Shown: positions 13,924 to 17,883 of the stretch, one piece after another
Layout: every line of letters starts with the position of its first letter
Position numbering within the stretch: position 1 is the first letter of the stretch
From: Promethearchaeota archaeon
GTDB lineage: Archaea; Asgardarchaeota; Lokiarchaeia; Sigynarchaeales; SOKP01
NCBI GenBank assembly: GCA_030608765.1
Contig: JAUWDN010000002.1
Coordinates: 1 to 17,883, forward strand
DNA length: 17,883 nt
Direction of reading: 5' to 3'
Notes under the pieces: model-generated
What the model was told of the DNA's origin: nothing
What the model saw: the letters and a program-made list of their open reading frames with translations, nothing else
Database searches by the model: none
Made by a program: the position numbers and the translations under genes

Positions 13924-14814
13924 TTATCCAAATAATCCTCCAATGCCAACTTCTTCGTCTTCTTCGTCCTCTTCGGGTTCTTTTTCTTCAACTTTAGTTT
14001 CTACTGGAATAATAGCTTGAACGCCTTCTCCAAAAATAATTAAGTTTAATAAATTTGCTTCAGATGCAGCTTTTCGAATATAGTTATCTGCCATATCCTC
14101 TGAAAAGAATGGCATTTCAAACAGAATTCCAAGTGCTTCTCTATAGGCTTTTGTAAAATCTTGTTTGAATTTATCCATATCCATATAAAGTATATCTTCC
14201 GATATAATTTCACCATTACTCCAAGCGTAATGAATTTTTATCAACGATTCAATTGGGGTAATTCCCAACTTTTTTAGGACTGCAGCTTGTTTTACATCAA
14301 CAAAATCTCCTGCTTTATGTGTTTGCGTGTCTTCTCTAATCCAAATTGTATCATTTTGAAGCCTCGTCGGAAGTCGAAGTGTCATGTTTAATTCGCTAAT
14401 AACTTGTCCGGTTGGTAATCCAGTATCGCCTGCAGGCACCCAAATATCAACAGATGTTATCTCACCTGGTTTAGCAGGAACCATCCATTCACTTTGAGTA
14501 AAAATTTTCTTTAGCTCAAATACATCTAAGTTGGTGAAACAAAACGCAGCTTGGCCAGGGATTCTTTCTATAAATTCATCTAAATTAGCTTTTTTAGATT
14601 CCTCTCGATATTTATTTACCGCTCTAAGCTGTAAGCTCTTCTTTGACATCCGAATTATTGCTTTTCCTCTTAAGATTTTTCGCATCTCTTGAACTTGTCT
14701 ATCGTTTAATTTTGCGACTTCTATGACAGCAACATTACTATAACTTTTAAACAAATCAACTAAATGATTTACTTCATCCAATTTCCATTGAGGTATGTGT
14801 TGTTTTCCGATCAT
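13924..14814 (-). CDS. rplP0: Ribosomal protein P0 (uL10)
   Basis: The base of the ribosomal stalk; it binds 23S rRNA beside uL11 and carries P1 dimers. At 296 residues it has the N-terminal RNA-binding domain (HIPQWKLDEVNHLVDLFKSYSNVAVIEVAKLNDRQVQEMRKILRG), RMSKKSLQLRAV, the archaeal insertion domain (FTNLDVFELKKIFTQSEWMVPAKPGEITSVDIWVPAGDTGLPTG), P1-binding helices after ~residue 200 and an acidic tail ending EVGIGGLFG. Its start is 4 bases beyond the uL1 stop, so the genes are closely coupled. Confidence 0.96.
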   Translation of the reverse strand: MIGKQHIPQWKLDEVNHLVDLFKSYSNVAVIEVAKLNDRQVQEMRKILRGKAIIRMSKKSLQLRAVNKYREESKKANLDEFIERIPGQAAFCFTNLDVFELKKIFTQSEWMVPAKPGEITSVDIWVPAGDTGLPTGQVISELNMTLRLPTRLQNDTIWIREDTQTHKAGDFVDVKQAAVLKKLGITPIESLIKIHYAWSNGEIISEDILYMDMDKFKQDFTKAYREALGILFEMPFFSEDMADNYIRKAASEANLLNLIIFGEGVQAIIPVETKVEEKEPEEDEEDEEVGIGGLFG

Positions 14815-14818
14815 CTTT

Positions 14819-15547
14819 TTACACCTCTATACTCTTTAAAAATTGTTCGTCTATTTTTATGGGGTGTCCCATCGTTGTTTTTAAAAACATAGATTTAATA
14901 TTATTGTATTTATGGGGCATTTGATCGGCAATATATTCGACAACAGCTTTCATGTTTTCAAAAACCTTTTCTTTCTCCATAGACTTTTTCCCAATTTTAA
15001 CTTGAATGAGTAGTTGTTTTTTTAACTGAATTCTTATGATTTTTAAGTACCTTTCGATAGCTACTTGTAAATCATTTGGATTAGAAATAATACCATATCC
15101 ACTTGGAAAAGGTTTCGGCATCTTACCTAATGGTCCAAGGAATCTTGCTAAATATCGAGCAACGTTTGGCATCATTTTATCTTCAACTATGAAGAAATCG
15201 TATTTTTTTACAAATTTTTTCTTAACTTTTTTTTCTTCATTATTTAATTTGACTAATCCATCGCTATCAATTGTATCTAGCCCTAAATTTTTTGCTTCTA
15301 AAAGTATTTCGTCTGAGGCAATTACGCAAATGTTAGGTTTATCTTTCGTTATTATATTATTCGGCAGTAATATTTCCTTGTCAATCCTCTGCTTAGGATC
15401 ATTTAGGTTAATGTCTTTTAGATTTATAATGAAATCAATTGACTCGTCGAACTTCCTAACTTTGTCTTTAAATCCTTCCTTTTTTATTACCGAAAAATCG
15501 ATCGCTGCGTCCAAAGATTTTTTTAATAGTTTATCATCAATTTTCAT
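14819..15547 (-). CDS. rpl1: Ribosomal protein uL1
   Basis: Forms the L1 stalk of the 50S subunit near the E site. The 242-residue protein begins MKIDDKLLKKSLDAAID. The core contains IDFIINLKDINLNDPKQRIDKEILLPN, the FLGPLGKMPKPFPSG hallmark of uL1 and MPHKYNNIKSMFLKTTMGHPIKI at the C-terminus. The start follows the uL11 stop with no gap, and its ribosome-binding site (GGAGGA) lies inside the uL11 gene. In methanogens uL1 represses its own operon by binding the mRNA; no such site was evident here by eye. Confidence 0.96.
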   Translation of the reverse strand: MKIDDKLLKKSLDAAIDFSVIKKEGFKDKVRKFDESIDFIINLKDINLNDPKQRIDKEILLPNNIITKDKPNICVIASDEILLEAKNLGLDTIDSDGLVKLNNEEKKVKKKFVKKYDFFIVEDKMMPNVARYLARFLGPLGKMPKPFPSGYGIISNPNDLQVAIERYLKIIRIQLKKQLLIQVKIGKKSMEKEKVFENMKAVVEYIADQMPHKYNNIKSMFLKTTMGHPIKIDEQFLKSIEV

Positions 15548-16076
15548 TTATTCTGTCTCCTCCTTTATTCTATCGTCGTATTCTCCGTCGTCAATCTTTT
15601 TTTGAACTAAGCGAGGGTCTTCACCTTCAATGGTTGCTCCTATCGATAAAGCAGTTCCTAACACTGATTTTACCGCATTTTTAAACGTTCTCGCTAAAAA
15701 AATATCTTTCTTTGCATTAGCAACATTAACTACTTGTTCAATAGTCAAATCTCCAGATTTCGTTTCGGAACTATTTATGCTTCCCTTTTCAATTCCTAAT
15801 TCTTTTAAAAGTAGTGAAGCTGTACTTGGTGTTTCTACGAAAATCTCAAATTGCTTTGTTTCAGGATCGCACTCAATTCTTACCGGTACGGTCAAACCCT
15901 TAAAAAGCATGGTTTTTTCGTTAACGGCGTCTACTACGTCCTTAATGTTTGCATAGGAAATTGACTCAATTCCCATTAATGCCAGTAGGACCGACAGCAG
16001 GACCGATAGGGGGTCCTCCACTCGCTGACCCGCCCGTTACGAGCGCCTTAACGATTATCTTGGTTGTTTTACTCAT
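15548..16076 (-). CDS. rpl11: Ribosomal protein uL11, interrupted by a 28-nt BHB intron
   Basis: Binds the GTPase centre of 23S rRNA and forms the stalk base with P0. The ATG at 16076, with ribosome-binding site GAGG just before it, opens a frame reading MSKTTKIIVKALVTGG, then SASGGPPIGPAVGPTGIN, the classical uL11 N-terminal domain. This frame hits TGA four codons past the splice point. The rest (IKDVVDAVNEKTMLFKGLTVPV to the C-terminus) is in another frame. Removing 15949-15976 joins exon 16076-15977 to exon 15948-15548 and gives 166 residues with GPTGINIKDVVDAVNEKT. That aligns without gaps to other uL11 proteins (E. coli GQQGVNIMEFCKAFNAKT). The 157-residue frame starting MEDPLSVLL at 16021 lacks the conserved N-terminus and is an artefact of the intron. 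It is the first gene of the uL11-uL1-P0-P1 operon. Confidence 0.9.
15949..15976 (-). other. Predicted BHB intron within the uL11 coding sequence
   Basis: Minus-strand reading. The outer helix pairs CCTACTG with CATTAAGG (imperfect). The central 4-bp helix is GCAT (15982-15979) with ATGC (15954-15951). The 5' bulge is TA|A and the 3' bulge AA|A (15950-15948). The inner hairpin GGGAATTG/CAATTTCCT has a 3-nt loop (one bulged T, one G-T). Length is 28 nt, not a multiple of three. Neighbouring A residues make the exact cut ambiguous by a base, but every choice gives the same spliced mRNA. Confidence 0.85.
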
Positions 16077-16185
16077 TTTCCTCGTCTCAAATTTATATTT
16101 TAAATTGTATATTCAAAATTAGTGATTTAAAGGCCAAAAAACATAAAAATAACGCTAAATCTTTCGACTTTATTCATTCCAATAT

Positions 16186-16198
16186 CTTTTTTATATTG
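16186..16198 (-). promoter_or_regulatory. Candidate TATA box of the uL11 operon
   Basis: On the minus strand this reads CAATATAAAAAAG, a fair archaeal TATA match. Transcription would start about 26 bases downstream, near 16166, leaving a leader of about 90 bases. A closer A/T-rich stretch at about 16088-16106 is an alternative but would leave almost no leader for the visible ribosome-binding site. Confidence 0.3.
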
Positions 16199-16350
16199 AA
16201 ACCGTATTATTATTACGTTCTAAGTCCTTCAAAAACGAATTTTGAACTTAGTAATTGTTAAAAATGAAGTGCGCCTAAAAAATTTAATTAATTTAAATCA
16301 TTTTTTTTTGATCTGAATTTATTTATCTTATTAATGATATTATTAATTGA

Positions 16351-16362
16351 GAAAATATAAAG
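16351..16362 (+). promoter_or_regulatory. Candidate TATA box of the longin-like gene
   Basis: GAAAATATAAAG lies about 65 bases before the start codon. A start of transcription near 16383 would leave a short leader containing the ribosome-binding site AAGGT at about 16411-16415. Confidence 0.35.
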
Positions 16363-16421
16363 TATAATTTGAGAGCTAAATCTATTCCAATTTTAGAACT
16401 CTTTAAGGGTAAGGTTGTAAG

Positions 16422-17270
16422 ATGATAATTTGGATATTAAATAGTGATTCGGGAATTAAATTGCTTTATAAATCATTTTTGAAAACAGATGCCGACGAAG
16501 ATATTGTTTCTGGTTTTCTAACAGCTTTTCACCACTTCTCCGTGGAAGAGTTTCACCAATCGCTGGAATCTATAGAAATGGGAGGATTAAGGTGGATTTA
16601 TATATTGGAACCGAAATTTAAATTGTTATTTGTTGCTGCTGATGTTAAAAGCGTAAAAACAGAAATTTTAATGGGGCGTCTTAATGTAATAAAACAAGCT
16701 TTTTTAAAAGAGTTCGAACCCGTATGGATAAAAAAGAAGCATAGTTGGGATGGAAATATGAATGTTTATTTACCCTTTCTCAAAGTTATTGAAGATTATT
16801 ACGGTCAATGGGAGGAAGTTGAATCGATAAGCCAAGTAGCGGATTTTTTCGATATTTTAGGGGTATTCCAGCAGATTTTTATCTTGTTAAGAAATATTTT
16901 AGAGAAGAAAATGTACAACAAATCAAAACACTTAATCTTAGATCGAATGCAAAAAGTTTACAACAAATTTAGAAAAGAGGAAGTGTACAAATTACAACCC
17001 GAATTGGAAAATATTACTTTTTCTAAAGAATCTTGGTTTAACATTATTGATATTAACTTGTTAAAGTGCGAAAAAGAAGTAATCACGAAATATTTGAAGT
17101 CGATCCTTCGCGAAACCGTTTCAATTTTAAAAGAAGTAAAAGGTAAAAATTTGTGTTTAAAATACTTTAATGAAGAAAGAGTTTACTCTTATATTTACAC
17201 CAACATGGAACTCTTAAAGGATTTAAATTTGGATATGTTTTTTTTAGAATTATTTTTATTAATCAAGTAA
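16422..17270 (+). CDS. Longin-like domain protein (Asgard type)
   Basis: A 282-residue soluble protein. Residues 1-100 read as a longin-type alpha/beta domain: first strand MIIWILNSDSGIKLLYKSF, helix EDIVSGFLTAFHHFSVEEF, paired strands SIEMGGLRWIYILE and KLLFVAADV, then helix MGRLNVIKQAFLKEFEPVW. The SGFLTA...F and SIEMG...Y features recur in Asgard longin/roadblock proteins, which resemble the sigma/zeta and SNARE longin folds of eukaryotic trafficking complexes. The remaining 180 residues are mainly helical with no motif I know (SQVADFFDILGVFQQIFILL; EVITKYLKSILRETVSILKE). There is no transmembrane segment. It stands alone, divergent from the ribosomal operon and convergent with the next gene. 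Longin is a confident fold guess; the function is unknown. Confidence 0.8.
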   Translation: MIIWILNSDSGIKLLYKSFLKTDADEDIVSGFLTAFHHFSVEEFHQSLESIEMGGLRWIYILEPKFKLLFVAADVKSVKTEILMGRLNVIKQAFLKEFEPVWIKKKHSWDGNMNVYLPFLKVIEDYYGQWEEVESISQVADFFDILGVFQQIFILLRNILEKKMYNKSKHLILDRMQKVYNKFRKEEVYKLQPELENITFSKESWFNIIDINLLKCEKEVITKYLKSILRETVSILKEVKGKNLCLKYFNEERVYSYIYTNMELLKDLNLDMFFLELFLLIK

Positions 17271-17281
17271 AATACGCCTTT

Positions 17282-17485
17282 TCAGAACCTACAACAAAGG
17301 CGTCTACCGTAATCGAGATTGTGTTTTAGATATTCATCAGATAATATTTTCATAACTTCTTCATAATTTAACTCCGTCTCATAAATCTTATTCACTCTAT
17401 CAGGAATATCATCAATTTCTACTCCGGGAGTTGAAACTAATCTAAATATCTCTTTCTTAACTTCTTCAGATATTTCTTCTGTCAT
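17282..17485 (-). CDS. Small acidic hypothetical protein
   Basis: A 67-residue protein, helical and acidic (MTEEISEEVKKEIFRLVSTPG; YETELNYEEVMKILSDEYLKHN), ending in GRRLCCRF. The adjacent cysteines near the C-terminus are the only notable residues. It ends 11 bases from the convergent longin-like gene. No ribosome-binding site is visible, so its mRNA may be leaderless or start close to the ATG. I do not recognise the family. The regular helical pattern and codon use like its neighbours argue that it is a real gene. Confidence 0.6.
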   Translation of the reverse strand: MTEEISEEVKKEIFRLVSTPGVEIDDIPDRVNKIYETELNYEEVMKILSDEYLKHNLDYGRRLCCRF

Positions 17486-17612
17486 ATAATTATTATTAGG
17501 TAGATTGAATGAAAAATATTATCGTTAATTTTGATAAAAAAAAAATACATATTATAGAGATTTTATAATGTAAATCTCCCAAGACTACTATAAAATATTA
17601 GAAAACAAATTA

Positions 17613-17883
17613 TTACTGTTCTAAAATAACTTCATGTCTAATCGTACCTATTTTTTCAATAGAAGCTTCTAATATATCGCCTGGTTGTATCGGGCTTATT
17701 CCACTTGGAGTACCTGTGGCAATTATATCTCCTCTTTTCAAAGTTACGAATTTAGACAAATATTCTAGTATTTGAGGGATTTTAAACAACATATGCTTAG
17801 TATTCGAAGATTGTCTTGTCTGTCCGTTAACTTTTAATTGAATTGATAAGTTATGGGGGTCGGAAATTTCACTACACGGAACT
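17613..17883 (-). CDS. Fumarylacetoacetate hydrolase-family protein (3' part)
   Basis: The C-terminal 90 residues of a gene that continues beyond the window's right edge. The frame reads VPCSEISDPHNLSIQLKVNG, then RQSSNTKHMLFKIPQILEYL, TLKRGDIIATGTPSGISP and QPGDILEASIEKIGTIRHEV, ending LEQ and TAA. VNG..RQ.SNT, the IP.ILEYLS helix and GD(I)IATGTP.GI are signatures of the FAH superfamily (acylpyruvases, fumarylpyruvate hydrolase and HpcE-like isomerases). These are metal-dependent C-C hydrolases or decarboxylases of 2-oxo acids. The metal-binding residues and substrate-specific part are outside the window, so the substrate cannot be given. Confidence 0.92.
   Translation of the reverse strand, partial: VPCSEISDPHNLSIQLKVNGQTRQSSNTKHMLFKIPQILEYLSKFVTLKRGDIIATGTPSGISPIQPGDILEASIEKIGTIRHEVILEQ

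Larger units (their letters stand above)
16077..16421. other. Divergent intergenic region, 345 bases
   Basis: AT-rich gap between the divergent uL11 and longin-like genes. It presumably holds both promoters. I see no RNA gene and no convincing ORF. Confidence 0.6.

Noticed and set aside
15949..15976. Simple sequencing error or pseudogene in uL11
   Set aside because: The defect is a 28-nt insertion at an exact alignment boundary with a BHB fold, not a homopolymer indel, and the rest of the operon is intact. It is still listed as the main alternative to test.
15548..16021. uL11 beginning MEDPLSVLLSVLLALMG at 16021
   Set aside because: This N-terminus is unlike any uL11. The true N-terminus (ATG 16076, GGSASGGPPIGPAVGPTGIN) lies in another frame and joins the body exactly when the BHB segment is removed.
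16064..16261. 65-residue ORF in the divergent promoter region
   Set aside because: It overlaps the uL11 start on the opposite strand, is low complexity and has no ribosome-binding site.
17230..17284. Selenocysteine read-through at the UGA ending the small acidic protein (and at the eL34 stop)
   Set aside because: The extensions run antisense into the neighbouring gene or end soon in AT-rich DNA, show no protein-like pattern and have no SECIS-like structure.
1..17883. Mobile elements, CRISPR arrays, prophage or transfer islands
   Set aside because: No transposase or integrase, no regularly spaced repeats and no evident change in base composition outside the GC-rich tRNA-Sec exons, which is normal for a structured RNA.

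Overview
The window is AT-rich archaeal DNA and looks like an Asgard archaeon, probably close to Lokiarchaeia. Three things point there. The ribosomal and secretion genes are archaeal (uL11-uL1-P0-P1, SecY, an EMC3/DUF106 protein, eL34, eL14, archaeal CMP kinase). There is an archaeal/eukaryotic selenocysteine route (tRNA-Sec plus SepSecS). There are also eukaryote-like proteins: a Vps28-type ESCRT-I subunit, a longin-like protein and a zinc-ribbon Yip1-like membrane protein. The assignment comes from reading the sequence, not from a search.

Layout. Bases 91-241 hold tRNA-Sec with two predicted introns, followed closely by SepSecS and an unrecognised gene. Bases 2471-2652 (minus strand) hold a tRNA-Ile with anticodon UAU and three predicted introns. 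Next come two small coiled-coil proteins and a larger protein with a possible longin/roadblock-like N-terminus and a helical-repeat C-terminus (2.8-4.6 kb). A tightly coupled three-gene operon follows: SAM hydroxide adenosyltransferase, a Nudix-NadM fusion and RtcA (4.7-7.8 kb). Then come the Yip1-like protein and Vps28, and after them eL34, cmk and eL14. A terminator-like hairpin and an intron-containing tRNA-Ser(GGA) lie where this plus-strand block meets the minus-strand EMC3-like and secY genes. The minus-strand operon uL11-uL1-P0-P1 fills 13.5-16.1 kb. The right end has a longin-like gene, a small acidic protein and the 3' part of a fumarylacetoacetate hydrolase-family gene.

The most unusual signal is seven predicted bulge-helix-bulge (BHB) introns. 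Six lie in the three tRNAs. One 28-nt intron lies inside the protein-coding gene for ribosomal protein uL11: the gene is out of frame as DNA, and removing the predicted intron restores a canonical uL11 reading GPTGIN-IKDVVDAVNEKT. Protein-gene BHB introns are rare in archaea (cbf5 is the documented example), so this is the first item to test.

The genes serve translation (ribosomal proteins, tRNAs, Sec synthesis), RNA-end and nucleotide metabolism (RtcA, NadM, Cmk), protein insertion into membranes (SecY, EMC3-like) and probably membrane remodelling (Vps28, Yip1-like, longin-like). No mobile element, CRISPR array or rRNA was seen.
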